A DNA stretch of 64,000 nt. Source: Symbiodinium natans. Taxonomy: Eukaryota; Sar; Dinophyceae; Suessiales; Symbiodiniaceae. Both the position numbers and the translations under genes were made by a program. The notes under the pieces are model-generated. The model saw only the letters and a list, made by a program, of their open reading frames with translations, did not search any database and was not told the origin of the DNA. The stretch covers positions 1 to 64,000 of the forward strand of contig CAJNDS010002108.1 of assembly GCA_905221605.1 (NCBI GenBank). The letters are read 5' to 3'. Shown here piece by piece: positions 1 through 12,000 of the stretch (positions are counted from its first letter, which is position 1; each line of letters starts with the position of its first letter).

Positions 1-888
1 TTTTGGGGGGGGGGGGGGCTTTTTGGGATCGAGTCTCCCTGATTTGCCGAGGCAGAAGAAGGCCTTCGACTCCTCAAAGACTTGCCGCCAAGCACAACCA
101 TGTTGCCAGAGTTTCTATATGACTTATAGAGTTCTAGAACCCTAAGCCCTTAGCCCTAAGCCCTAAGCCCCTTGGGCGGGCTTGCTTGGAGAAAGGGAGT
201 CATTGCATTTCAAAAAACAACAGCCCTTTGGGTCTCAAGCCTGCCCTTCAGGGCTGTGGGATGTTTAAGGGGTTGGGTGCACCTGTGCCGGCCCCCCTCC
301 GCCCCCTCCCCCAATTTGGGGTTCAGCCCGGTAGCTGGGGGGGACTTAAAGGGGCTCACAACCGGTTGCGGGGGTGCCTTGAGCAACAGATGGGACTGCT
401 TAGGGCTTAGGGTTTAGGGTTTAGGGTTCCGGGTTCAGGGTTCAGGGTTTAGGGTTCAAGGTTTAGGGTGGCAGCAAGCTGGCGAAGGTATAGACACCAT
501 CATGGCGGCGCAGGCCTCCCAACGCGCAGAAAGGATCTTTTGATGTGGCCCCTGCCCTTCGCTACTATTTGCCTAGGAACCCTCCGAACCATATACAACA
601 ATAGTGCGTATCTTTTATTTGTTGTTTTTTTTGTGGAGGGGTTCTTAAGCACATAGTAGTTTGTATCGTCCCCCTAAGCCCTAAGCCCCAAGCCCTGAAC
701 CCTAGAAACCGTGCCAGTCTCCAAACCCTAAAGCCTCCTCCCAGGCAGCGCTCCAGCAACTGCCGGGGGCTCGACAAGTTGTATGGGGGGGTTTAGGATT
801 TAGGGTTTGGCAGGTACTTTTTCCTATCGCCGATATAGCACTGGATAGACCCCAAGCTACCCGTCCCGGATGAACAGGCAAAGGGCCC
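1..888. other. No confident gene; telomere-like repeats and a T/G tract
   Basis: The left edge is a T-run followed by a G-run. Short CCCTAAG and TTTAGGG blocks follow (about 140-175, 400-470 and 670-800). Brief open stretches near 40-110 and 510-570 could be exon remnants, but neither has convincing borders. Confidence 0.4.
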
Positions 889-1446
889 CTACATATTCCA
901 ACTTCGCCCGCGATCCCTGGCATCTTCCGATCCCTGCGTAAGGCCCGCGACTTTGCCGGCTGGATCTTTGGCTCCCGGAGCTCCGACGACGCTGCCTCCT
1001 GGAGCTCTGGCTCTCCCTGGATCGCTGCCGGCGCTGTCGGGCGCACCATCCTTGGGGCCGTGCGTGACCCTGCCCGTTGCGCCTGTGCCTGTGGGGCCAT
1101 CAGCTGGACTGCCACCTGTCGGACCGCCACCTGCCGGACCGCCACCTGCCGGACCGCCACCTGCCGGACCCTCTGCTGGACCACCTGCAGGACCACCTGG
1201 CGGACCGCCACCTGGACCGCCACCTGCTGCACCACCGCCTGCCGGACCACCTGCCGGGCCACCTGCTGGACCACCTGCTGGACCCTCTGCTGGACCACCT
1301 GCTGGATGCGCTGGCTCGGCTGGACCTGGAGCTGTTGGACCTGCTGGGCCACCGCCTGCCTCATCAGCCTGTGCCATGCCCGCTGCTTTGTCGCCGGCCT
1401 TGTCGCAATCGGCATCAGGCCCTGGAGTCCAGAGCACTTGCAGTAA
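889..1446 (-). CDS. Candidate exon with Gly-Gly-Pro-Ala repeats (partial)
   Basis: The minus strand is open and reads a short charged segment (ADCDKAGDKAAG), a long run of GGPA/GGPAEGP repeats, then a charged tail (GKVAGLTQGSEDARDRG). Charged residues flanking the repeat make this frame more protein-like than the plus-strand Pro-rich frame. The gene is not recognised. Low-complexity GC-rich repeats keep all frames open, so coding is uncertain. A second minus-strand coding-like segment lies just upstream in that orientation (1678-1907), which supports a minus-strand gene here. Confidence 0.35.
   Translation of the reverse strand, partial: LLQVLWTPGPDADCDKAGDKAAGMAQADEAGGGPAGPTAPGPAEPAHPAGGPAEGPAGGPAGGPAGGPAGGGAAGGGPGGGPPGGPAGGPAEGPAGGGPAGGGPAGGGPTGGSPADGPTGTGATGRVTHGPKDGAPDSAGSDPGRARAPGGSVVGAPGAKDPAGKVAGLTQGSEDARDRGRSWNM
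1115..1320. repeat. GC-rich 9/15-bp minisatellite
   Basis: Tandem copies of GGACCGCCACCTGCC and shorter GGACCACCTGCT units. It encodes GPPPA-type repeats on plus and GGPAG-type repeats on minus. Unit lengths are multiples of 3, so expansion keeps the frame. Confidence 0.8.
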
Positions 1447-1532
1447 TTACAAATCATTGGTTTAGAATCACCCAGCATCCCTAAATGTCCCTAAGCACAC
1501 ATCCCTAAGCCCTTAAAACCCTCCCCCTGCAG

Positions 1533-1596
1533 GCCAACCGGATGCCACGGAGTCCGAGTCCTTGAAAAGCTTTGAACTGCCACCAGGGCTGCCCAG
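1533..1596 (+). CDS. Candidate exon (unidentified)
   Basis: An acceptor-like CCCTGCAG is followed by an open, acidic, GC3-rich stretch reading QPDATESESLKSFELPPGLP and a CCCAG|GTGGGG donor. Composition resembles the proven exons further right. The neighbouring candidates at 889-1907 are on the opposite strand, so its gene is unknown. Confidence 0.3.
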
Positions 1597-1677
1597 GTGG
1601 GGCAGGGGGTGTTCTCAGGGTCCTCCGGATTGGCTAGGGAGGTTAGGCTTGGGGGGCAGGTGGCTTCAAGTACTTAC

Positions 1678-1907
1678 TGAGTAAGGGAGCAGGAATTTCG
1701 GAGCAAACCAGCGGTCGAGCACCTAGTCTTGGCTCGTGGTTCCCGGGCTGGACGAAGCTCGTGCTTGCGAGCATCGCTCACAAGAAAAGTGGGGTACTTC
1801 CCATCGCGCCACGCATCTTTCTCCTGGTTCTTCTGCTCGTCTTTGAGATCTGGCCGCATGGTTGAAGAGGGCGCAGCGTCTGTGGCCCAGGAGCTGAAAC
1901 CCTTCAA
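1678..1907 (-). CDS. Candidate minus-strand exon (unidentified, partial)
   Basis: Minus-strand reading is open, hydrophilic and codon-like, including the segment DEQKNQEKDAWRDGKYPTF followed by a basic tail. It ends in a strong donor, CA|GTAAGTAC (intron starting at 1677 on minus). The plus-strand frame is less protein-like. With 889-1446 it suggests a minus-strand gene at the left edge, divergent from the plus-strand genes that follow. No family recognised. Confidence 0.4.
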
Positions 1908-2118
1908 TGGACTCTCACTAGGCTACACTCCAGGGTGGTGGGTTCCCTTGACTTCCTTGTTCTGAGTAGGGAATAAGGGGATGAGGTACTGTGAAAGACC
2001 CCTTTAAGGTTACATATGGGGCTGCAGCATCCCAAGAACTGTAAACCGTCCCTCAGCCCTAAACCGTGATCCTGCCACCTAGAAAACCCTCAGCCCCTCT
2101 TTCACTTTAACCTGACTA

Positions 2119-2275
2119 ATGACCCATGTCGTCAGGCAATTTTTGGCCCAAGTCGCCCGTCCCCGTGTAGTCAGGCAATGTTTGTGGCCCAAGTCGCCAA
2201 ACAAATTTGCCCAATCCACAAGTCGTCAGGCCATTATTTCGCCCAAGTCGTCAGCAAAATTTTGGGCCCCCCGAA
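2119..2275. repeat. Degenerate tandem repeat (CAAGTCGTCAGGC...)
   Basis: Four to five imperfect units, each with a GTCGTCAGGCAA-like core and a GCCCAA end, spaced about 25-40 bp. No gene seen. Confidence 0.6.
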
Positions 2276-2639
2276 CCCGGTCAAGCAGGTCTAGGGTTCA
2301 AGGCTGGTTCATGGCCTAGGATTTAGGGTTCAAGGGTCCAGGGTGTAGGGTGCAGGCCTTGGACTTGAGATGCTGAACCCTAAACCCTTAACCCTAGGCC
2401 CTACACCCTAAGCCCTTTCGTAGGAGAGCCCTCCGCAGCGGAGTCCCGAGTAAACCCCAAAACTCTGAACCTCAAACGCACTCATCGAAGTCGCTGGTTG
2501 CCCATGGCCTGAACCCTTCCCAAACCACCCAGCACCCCTTAGTTGAGGTGTAGGGTTCGGGGTTTTGGGGTTTTGGGTTTAGGCTTCAGGGACTGAACCT
2601 TACAAACTCTACGAGGGATTCCTTCATTGGTACCCCGAA

Positions 2640-3030
2640 CCCTAAACCCTATAGTAGCACAATCGCAGGCTATTCCCTAGACCCTAAACCCCTAAACCCC
2701 TAAACCCCTAAACCCCTAAACCCCCCTAAACCCCTAACCCCTAAACCCCTAAACCCCTAAACCCCTAAACCCCTAAACCCCTAAACCCCTAACCCCTAAC
2801 CCCCTAAACCCCTAAACCCCTAAACCCCTAAACCCCTAAACCCCTAAACCCCTACACCCCTACACCCCTAACCCCTAAACCCCTAAACCCCTAAACCCCT
2901 AAACCCCTAAACCCCTAAACCCCTAAACCCCTAAACCCCTAAACCCCTAAACCCCTAAACCCCTAAACCCCTAAACCCCTAAACCCCTAAACCCCCGAAC
3001 CCCTAAAACCCCTAAACCCCTAAACCCCCT
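2640..3030. repeat. CCCCTAAA (8-mer) telomere-like array
   Basis: Nearly pure 8-base variant of the CCCTAAA repeat over about 390 bp, C-rich strand on plus. Confidence 0.9.
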
Positions 3031-3039
3031 AAGCCCTAA

Positions 3040-6000
3040 TCGGAGTCTTGATCTATGCCTTGTGCATCCTGGGAACCGTACCCTGACCCTTGTTATGACC
3101 GAGAGCCCTTCCTGGTGTTCTGTCCTCTCCTCCTTGCGTGTTCCTTGCTGTTGGTTTAGGGTTTAGGGTTCATAGGGTTCACAGGGTTTATAGGGTTGGG
3201 TTTATGGGGGTTTATAGGGTTTTATCGGGTTTATAAGGTCTATAGGGCTTACAGGGTCTTATAGGGTTTATAGGGTTGATAGGGTTTGGAGTTCATCCCT
3301 CCACTTTTGTCCTCTGGCTCCCTCGAGGGAGCCAGTGTTCTCGACGCCTTGAACCGTTCAGACCCTTACCCTGTCCGCCCCTTGCTGAACCGCAAAGCCC
3401 CAGGAAACGAACTTTTGGAGGGCTTGGGGTTTAGGGTTTAAGGTTTAGGGTGTAGGGTTTAGGGCTTTATCTCACATTTGCGGACCGTACTTGGGTACCC
3501 AAAAAGTAAGGCCCCGTATAGAAACCGGAACTGCGAGTGGGGCTCACCTAAGCCCTGGAACCCTGAAACCCTGAAACCCTGCAACCCTAAACCCTAAACC
3601 CGTACAATTCCGAGAGCTGTGTTCTGTTTCCCGCAGGCCGCAGGACCAACAATCCAGCATCCTAGCTGCACCTCCCCGAATCCCACGACCCAAAGGTTTG
3701 GGTCTTTTCGGTTTCTGGTTTTGGGGGGCTAAGAGCCACAAGCCAAAAGGATCCCGAAACCCCAAACCCGCAAAGGTTTGGGGTTCGTAGGGCTTTTGTA
3801 GGGTTCTTGTAGGGCGTCTATAGACCCTCAGCCCTAATCCCTAAACTGTGGTGGGACGAAGTGGTTTTGGGATTTACTTTGTTCGGTGTGGTTCTCTGCG
3901 CTGGCATTGCGCTTACTGTCCCTGCGAGTCAGGACGTTGCAACATGTGTCGCTGTCCGAAGCTCTAAGCGCCTGACCCCTCAACCTCAAACCCAGAATGA
4001 ACGTTTAATTGGCCCAAAACCCTAAACCCTAAACCCTAAACCCTAAACCCTAAACCCGAAGCCCTAAACCCTAAACCCTAAACCCTAAACCCTAAACCCT
4101 AAACCCTAAACCCTAAACCCTAAACCCTAAACCCTAAACCCTAAACCCTAAACCCTAAACCGTAGACCCTAAACCCTAAACCCTAGACCACCGCCCTGGC
4201 TCGTCCTAGGCGCCGAAAGGGACTTGGAGGTGGGGAGTGTGGAAGCTTCTTCTAGCCTGGGAGTCCCGATTTACAAGTTGCGGGGGTTTTGGGGTTTAGG
4301 GTTTAGGGTTTAGGGTTTAGGGTTTAGGGTTTAGGGTTAGCCATAAACTCGCTATCCCGGCATCGCAGCCGTCCTCGCCCTGAACTGGTGGGCGGGTTAG
4401 GGATCCTAAACCCAAAGTAGACCCCAAACCCCAAGTCCTAAACCCCAAAAACCCTAAACCCTAAACCCAAACCCTACACCCCAAACCCTAAATCCTAAAC
4501 CCCAAACCCTAAACCCCAAACCCTAAACCCCAAACCCCAAACCCTAAACCCCAAACCCTAAACCCCAAACCCTAAACCCCAAACCCCAAACCCCCAACCC
4601 CAAACCCCTAAACCCCAAACCCCAAACCCTAAACCCCAAAACCCCAAACCCCAAACCCCAAACCCTAAACCCTAAACCCGAAACCCCAAACCCTAAACCC
4701 CAAACTCCAAACCCTAAACCCCAAACCCTAAACCCTAAGCCCCAAACCCTAAACCCCAAACCTTAGACCCTTGCATCAGGTGCGCCGAAGCAAGGGGCAG
4801 AAGATGCCCCGACCAGATCTCGAGGCGGGATGGTGACCTTGGGATGATGTTCAGGGTTTAGGGTTTAGGGGTTTAAGGGTTTCAGGGGTTTAGGGGTTTA
4901 GGGGTTTAGGGTTTAGGGTTTAAGGGTTTAGGGTTCTGGATTTAGGGGCTTGGGGTTTAGGAGAACATTTTTTTACATTTTGGAGTTGAGTTTTCAGGGT
5001 TCAGGGTCTGGGGTCTAGAGCTCAGGGCTCAGGATTTCTAGAGCTTAGGGTTCAGGGTTTAGGGTTTAGGGTTTAGGGTTTCTTGGTTAATGGGTTGCGG
5101 GCTTCGGGCTTTTGGTGGTGTAGGGTCTAAACCCTAAAACCTAAACTCTAAACCCCAAGGCCTCCAAACCCTAAACGAGAGGGCCCCCCCCCCCCCCCCC
5201 TTGTGTTCAAAGAAAGCCCCGCCAGGCTGCCAAACCACGTCCGGCAGACGGAGCTTGAGTTCCTTGGGGACAAGATGAGCCCCCAAGGTTTTAGGGTTTA
5301 GGGTTTCGGGTTTAGGGTTTGGGGTTCCGGGTTTAGGGTTTCGGGTTCCGGGTTTAGGCCCATGTGGCTCCGTCGGGATTGGACTAGTGCAAGGGTTTAG
5401 GGTGTCGGGTTTATAGGTCCTGGGAAGTAGAGTAGTGCTAGGGTATAGGATCCCCGGTATGGGGTTCATGCGGGCTGCCAAGGTTGGTATTCCGCCTGAG
5501 TGCTGGAGAAGCTGGGGAGGCGGGTCGTGAGGACGCCTCAGCTTGAGTTTCACAGGTCACGTCTCACCCTGTATGCCTCGATTTCTGCGCACCGGTTCGC
5601 AACACCAGTTTTGGGCTCCATGTTGGCATGTATCAGAGCCTGGGCACATCCTGCTAACAGCTGCGGCGATCAGCCGAGCAGGATGGAATTCGCGAGGGCC
5701 GCCCTCGCCCTACTAGTTGCTCCTTTAGAAATACTTCTTCCATTAGAGCTCCATCCCTAAACCCTAAACCCTAAAATCATGAGAATATTTGCTCTTGCGG
5801 GAGTTGACTAGTAGGGGGAGGTGCAGCACCACTCAGTTTGGTTGATGCAACGTGTGGGGGCAGAAGAGTGCCCCCCGCTCTCACCACGGGCCGCATCACA
5901 GAGTGGCACGCAGTGTGCGGACAGCCGGCGATGAAGCAGAACATGGTGTGTGTGTGTGTGTGCGTTTTAGGGTTTAGGGTTTAGGTTAGGGTTTAGGGTT

Positions 6001-6084
6001 TGGGGCTTAGGGTTGAGGGTTTAGGGTTTAGGGTTTAGGGCTCATCTGTATCTACAACCCGCTACGGGAGGACCCGTGTCGCAG
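3040..6084. other. Repeat-rich DNA with short unassigned islands
   Basis: Arrays of CCCTAAA (4014-4195), TTTAGGG (4283-4340), mixed CCCCAAA/CCCTAAA (4438-4765), TTTAGGG (4855-4945, 5050-5085) and others separate unique islands of 80-280 bp. Islands at about 3050-3145 (membrane-like reading), 3600-3760 and 5480-5755 are open in at least one frame, but I could not assign borders or a family. Confidence 0.5.
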
Positions 6085-9000
6085 GCGTGCTTGCGTCCAT
6101 GTCTACCTTCGCCAGGCCCACTGCGACCACTGCAAACCAGCCTCCATCTGCTAGCAGAGTGCGGAGGCAGCTTTCTTTCCCTAAGCCAAAAACACGGGCT
6201 TTTGAGCCTACTGAGTCGGCTGCAGTTGTTCGGACACAGCTCAGGGCAGGCAGAAACCCTAAACCCTAAACCCTAAACCCTAAACCCTAAACCCTAAACC
6301 CTAAGGCCCTAAACCCTAAACCCTAAACCCTAAACCCTAAACCCTAAACCCTAAACCCTAAACCCTAAACCCTAAACCCTAAACCCTAAACCCTAAACCC
6401 TAAACCCTAAACCCTAAACCCTAAGCCCGTTCTTCATTGAGCGTAGCCAGAGAGCGATCTGAAAAGGCAGATTATGTCCTTCATTGCGATCATGGCCTAC
6501 GTGATGTCTGGCCTGACCATTGTCGTTGTGAACAAGTGCCTGCTCCTTACTGGCTATTGTCAAGGAAACAACCCTAAACTCTAAACCCTACACCCTAAAC
6601 CCTAAACCCTAAACCTTAAACCCTAAACCTAAGCCCTAAACCCTAAACCCTAATCTCAGCATCGCTCCAAGTTGCGACGATGCTTTTAACCCTCTGGAGG
6701 GGGGAAGTTCTGAGGAGCCGTGGCAGACCATGCATGCGAACCTGGATGATTCTAAACCCCAAACTCTACTAAACCTTAAGCCCTACTATAGGGGTCGGAA
6801 TAGTTACCAATAGTATTCCCTTATGGATCTTATGGTCCCTATATGATTATACTATACTAAGCTCCCAAAACCCTATTCGAATTATTCAGGCCCCTATACC
6901 CTAAACCCTAAGCCCTAAGCCCCCTAAACCCTAAACCTAAACCCTAAACCCTGCTCGAGGCATAGTGCGAGACAGCGGCTTGCACGCGCCTGCTCTGGTT
7001 TCGCTCGGACCTCAAGACTCAAGACCCTCACCACGCTCTATGCAGCATGGGGCTTTGTAAGTTTGAGGGGTTTAGGGCTTAGGGTCCTGGGTTTAGTGTT
7101 CAGGGCTCAGAAAGTCCGGGGGTTATGGTTTGGGGTAAGGCTTACAAGGAGTTAACCTGTGAAAGCTACTTGCCGATAGTATACGCCAGTTGCGAAAAAC
7201 TCTCCAGAGAGAAAGCTCCCATGTTGTGCGAAGCTCCCTCATGATCTGCTGGTCGCAGATCCGACTTGCCATGCAATGCCTGCTGAAACATGCGGAGAAT
7301 ACAAACGGACTGTATGCAAGTAGTATGTAAGGAATACCGGAATACCTCATATGTGATTGAGAGTGACTGAACATTTCAGACCCCCGCAGACAGAGTGTCA
7401 CACACTGCCAGAATTCGGGCCTCCACAAGAGGCGGCTCAACAAAGTCAGGCAGGTGTGTGGGTTTAGGGTTTATTTAGGGTTTAGGGTTTAGGGTTTAGG
7501 GTTAGGGTTCAGGGTTTAGGGTTTAGGATTTAGGGTTTAGGGTTTAGGGCCCTAAAGTTCCCTCACAAGAAAGGCAGCCGTGCGCAGGCAGCCCCCTGCT
7601 TTCAGCCGAGTAAGCAAGATGCCCCAAAAGCTGAACCCCAAGCCCCAACACCGAAGCCGCATACAGCCCCCACACCATGAAACCCGAGACTGATAGGGGT
7701 TTAGGGTTTAGGGTTTATGGCTTAGGGTTTAGGGTTTAGGGTTTAGGACCCTCAAGTGGCCTTCAAGTCCCTAGGAAGCCGTAGATCCAGGTCCATGGGC
7801 GCGCTGTTCACGGCTGCCTTCACTCGCTTCATGGTGTTCATTGGGCAGGCGCCGGGATGAACCCTAAACCCTAAACCCTAAACCCTAAACCCTAAACCCT
7901 AAACCCTAAACCCTAAACCCTAAACCCTAAACCCTAAACCCTACACCCTAAACCCTAAACCCTAAACCCTAAACCCTAAACCCTAAACCCTAAACCCTAA
8001 ACCCTAAACCCACCCATCAAAGAAAGAGTCCTCAACCGCAAGAAGAACCCGACAGACCCCAAGCCCTAAACCTTAGTAATGAACAAAGCCCCGCAGGATC
8101 AACTTTCCAGATCCTTCCAGACCCCTGTCGGGGAGCGTAAATGGGACCCATAGGCCCCCAAAAGCAGCAGGGAATCAGGTCTTTGGCCCCCCTTGCGATA
8201 TTGCAGATCTAAGCGGGGCCAGGGGGAAGAGTTTTTGCGGCGATGGGAAGCACTAAACCCTAAACACTAAGCTTGGGATGTACCAACAGTCCTTAATAGG
8301 GATTATCGTAGGGGGTACTATAGTCCCTACTAAGGACTGTTAGTAAAGGGGGGAACATCCCAACCCTCGACTCTGTCTCCAGGTGCAAGTGAGGGATATT
8401 GATTTGACACCGCCGGGTCCTTGCTCTCTCGTGGCACATGGGCAGAGTTGGGTTTAGGGGTTCGGGTTTAGGTTTATGTCTCGGGTTTAGGGTTTAGAGT
8501 CTAGGGTTTAGGGTTCAGGGGTGTGGAGTTTCAGGGTTCAGGGCCCAAGGATCTAGCGTGAGGGGATGAGTTTCGGGCTTTGGGAAGTGCCGCCGGCAAC
8601 ACGGCCAAAGGAGGACGTGGCCGGAAGTGATGCAGTTGGGATGCAGCCAACCCGGGATCAAGAACCCGACGCCCAGTCTATAAAGACAGCCCCCCTTCAG
8701 GAAATAACTGTGTGCTAGAATATGTAGCCAGAAACCCCGGATCTGCCTCCAATATTCAGCAGAACATGATGGCCAGCCCCGATGAGGTTGGAATTCGCCA
8801 TTTGGCGGGCTTTTCCAGTGGGCGCAATGACGGCTGGCAGCCTTGTGTGCGCCCTCGCATGTGATGATCGCCTTGAAAGTTTAGGGGGTAAGGTTTAGAA
8901 TGTCGGGCTACCGTGGCAACCGTAAACCCTAAACCGTAAACCCTGAACCCTAAACCCTAAACCAAAAACCCTAAACCCTAAACCTTAAACCTAAACCCGA

Positions 9001-12000
9001 AACCCTAAACCCTCAACCCTAAACCACCTCAAGCCATCCAAGCTCGGAAGGGCGCCATGACTGCCGAAACGAAACATGAAACAGAGCCCCTACTCCCGAC
9101 TCAGAACCCGCAAACCTCCCTGGTTAGGGTTTAGGGTTGAGGTTTTAGGGTTTAGGGTTTAGGGAGGGTAAAGTTGGGTAATTAAGCCCTAAGCCCGAAG
9201 CCCAAAACCCTACAAAGCCCGGAACCCGATAAGCAGAACCCTACAAACCCGAGGCAAAATGCCCGTAACCCCTCTATAAAGCAGTCCCCCAAGAAGACCT
9301 CGTTAAAACCCCCTCAATGCCCATGAACCCTAAACCCTAAACTCTAAACCCTAAACCCTAAACCCTAAACCCCAAACTCTAAACCCTAAACCCTAAACCC
9401 TAAACCCTATGATCCCAAGCTCCGGCGCGCCAGTTTTGGCAACATGTCCTACATCTACCTGGACGCCGGTTTTATTCAAATGCTGAAGGCTGGGATGCCC
9501 AGGGGTTTAGGGGTTTAGGGGCTTAGGGTTCAGGGTTTAGGGGTTTAGGGGTTTAGGGGTTTAGGGTTTAGGGTTTAGGGTTTAGGGTTAGGGTTTAGGG
9601 TTTAGGGTTTAGGGTTTAGGTTTTAGGGCTTAGGGTTTAGGGTTTAGGGTTTAGGGTTTAGGGTTTAGGGTTTAGGGTTTAGGGTTTAGGGTTTAGGGTT
9701 TAGGGTTTAGGGTGTAGGCAACACCCTTCTAGGAATTGTTGGGGGGTTTCGGGCTTAGGGATGGATGGATGATTCATGACTCAGAATCGGTGTTTTGAGA
9801 ACTCTTTTTTTGTTGGGTTGTGGGGGAGGATTCACTCTTGGTGGTGTTGGGGGTTTGGGCTTAGGGCTTAAAGTGGCAGGCTGGGACGCCAGCGCTCCTT
9901 ATGTTCGTTCTCTACATCTGCAAGATCGAGGCGGGGTGGTGGGAGGGCCTTGGCGCCCGTTCAGGGTTTCGGGGTTGGGGTGTTGGGATGACTAACAGTC
10001 CTGAATAGGGATTATAGTACCCCCCTACTACAATCTCTATTAAGGACTGCTAGTACAAGGGGGAACATCCCAAACTAAAACCCCAAAACCCTTTGACTGA
10101 TGCCCCGGCGCGAAGCCTTGAAGCCCAGAAGTCCCACACGAAGTCCCACACCCTAACCCCGTAGATTCATGCGAGCTGGAATTCTAAGTACCTTGAACTT
10201 AAAACCCTAATCCCTGAACCTAAACCCTGGACCCGAAGCTCTCTAAACCCCCAAACCCCAAACCCCTAAACCTAAACCCTAAACCCTAAACCCTAAACCC
10301 TAAACCCTAAACCCTAAACCCTAAACCCTAATTCTGACATTCTTGTCGCCCTTTCCAGACCATCTCGCCGTTGAGTGGTTGCCTGGCGATGTCCATGGTG
10401 GGTGGCCTCCTTAGGCTCAGAGCTGGCAGGGCATAGGGTTAGGGTTTCGGGTTTCGGGTTTAGGGTTTGGGGTTTAGGAGGGTTTGGGGGTTAGGAGGGT
10501 TTTGGGTTTAGGGTTTAGGGTTTAGGGTTTACGGTTTAGGGGCCCTTGGGCTGTAGGATTTTGCAGCTTCGTGCGGCTTTGGGGCTTGGGGGTTTAGAGA
10601 GGTCTTTTTTCCCAGCTTTGCAGTTGGCCTTTACGGTTTCTGGGTGCTGGGGGGCTTTGGGGGCTGGGGGGTCCACTTAACCCTAAAACCTAAACCTTAA
10701 GCCCTAAACCCTAAACCCTAAACCCTAAACCCTAAACCCTAAACCCTAAACCCTAAACCCTGAACCCTGAACCCTGAACCCTGAACCCTGAACCCTGAAC
10801 CCTGAACCCTGAACCCTAACACTCTACACCCTAAGTCAACGCTTGAAGCCACAATCCCCTTCCCAACAGGCCCCAGAAGTTCGAAGCCACAAATCCCCAC
10901 CCCGTTATACCCTGAAGCCTAAACCCCAAAACCGTAATCTGGGTTTAGGGTTTAGGGTTTAGGGTTCAGGGTTCAGGGTTTAGGGTTTAGGGTTTAGGGT
11001 TTCTTAACCCGAAGCCCTAAGCTCGAAACCCGAAGCCCTAAACATCAGGAAAGCAACATCTGCCTAACCCTTAAGGTGGCAGCCTGCTCGCCTGTCTGCA
11101 GCAGCCCAACATCAACATGCTAGGCGGGGTCTCAAAATGGGTAGCTTAGGGTTTAGGGTTTAGGGTTTAGGGTTCAGGGCTTAGGGTTTCGGGAAGCTGC
11201 TTCAAGGGATTTTAAGGTGTTTCAGGGCGTTTATAGGGTTTGTTCAGGGTTTGTAGGGCGTTCAGGGGGCATTTAGGATTTGTCGGGTTTTGGGTTGTGT
11301 TTTAGGGTTGCTGGGTTTCGGATAGGACCCTGGGATATAGCCCCACAACATCCTTTCAGGGGGTTCCTATAACATGGATTGTCGTATATAGGCTTCGGGG
11401 TTTTGTCTGTTTGCGCGTTTAGGACTTTGCTTTTGTTGTTTTCTTAGGAAATCCCAAGGCCCTAATCCCTCAGAGTTTACTTCTTGAGGTTTCAGGGCTT
11501 TATAGGAGGTTTCCCGAACCTTGGGGGACGACTCCAGATCTGTGATTTTTTGTTTCAAGTTTTTGCTCAGAGGGAAATTGTAGATATTGTAGCCGGCTGT
11601 GGTAGGCTTTTCGGGCTCAGGCTCAGATGTATACACATGTATATATATACACACATATATGTATGTGTGATTTGGCTCGGCATGCGCCTATTTAGTTGCT
11701 TAAGATTGCCGGTGTGTGTGTGTGTGTATATATATATATTTCTGACTATTATATATACGCATAACATATGCATATATATATATATACACATGTAGATTAT
11801 ATTATATATATATGTAAATTGCACAGTGTGGCAAATGTGTGTATATACTATATGTCTACTCAAAAGGTGTATACTATTTGTGTGTGCCTGCTTGAGCAGG
11901 CATGTTCATCCAGTTGGTTTCCCAAGTCTGCGAAGCCTGAGCCTCGAACACTCGGGCTGCGACCGCCAGTTTTGGGTATTTAGTTTGGAGTTTAGGGCTT

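Noticed and set aside
4544-4759. GFRVWGLGF frames (also at 29824-30030, 42995-43246 and elsewhere)
   Set aside because: Seven-base repeats CCCTAAA/CCCCAAA without internal stops give periodic 7-residue peptides; no coding signal.
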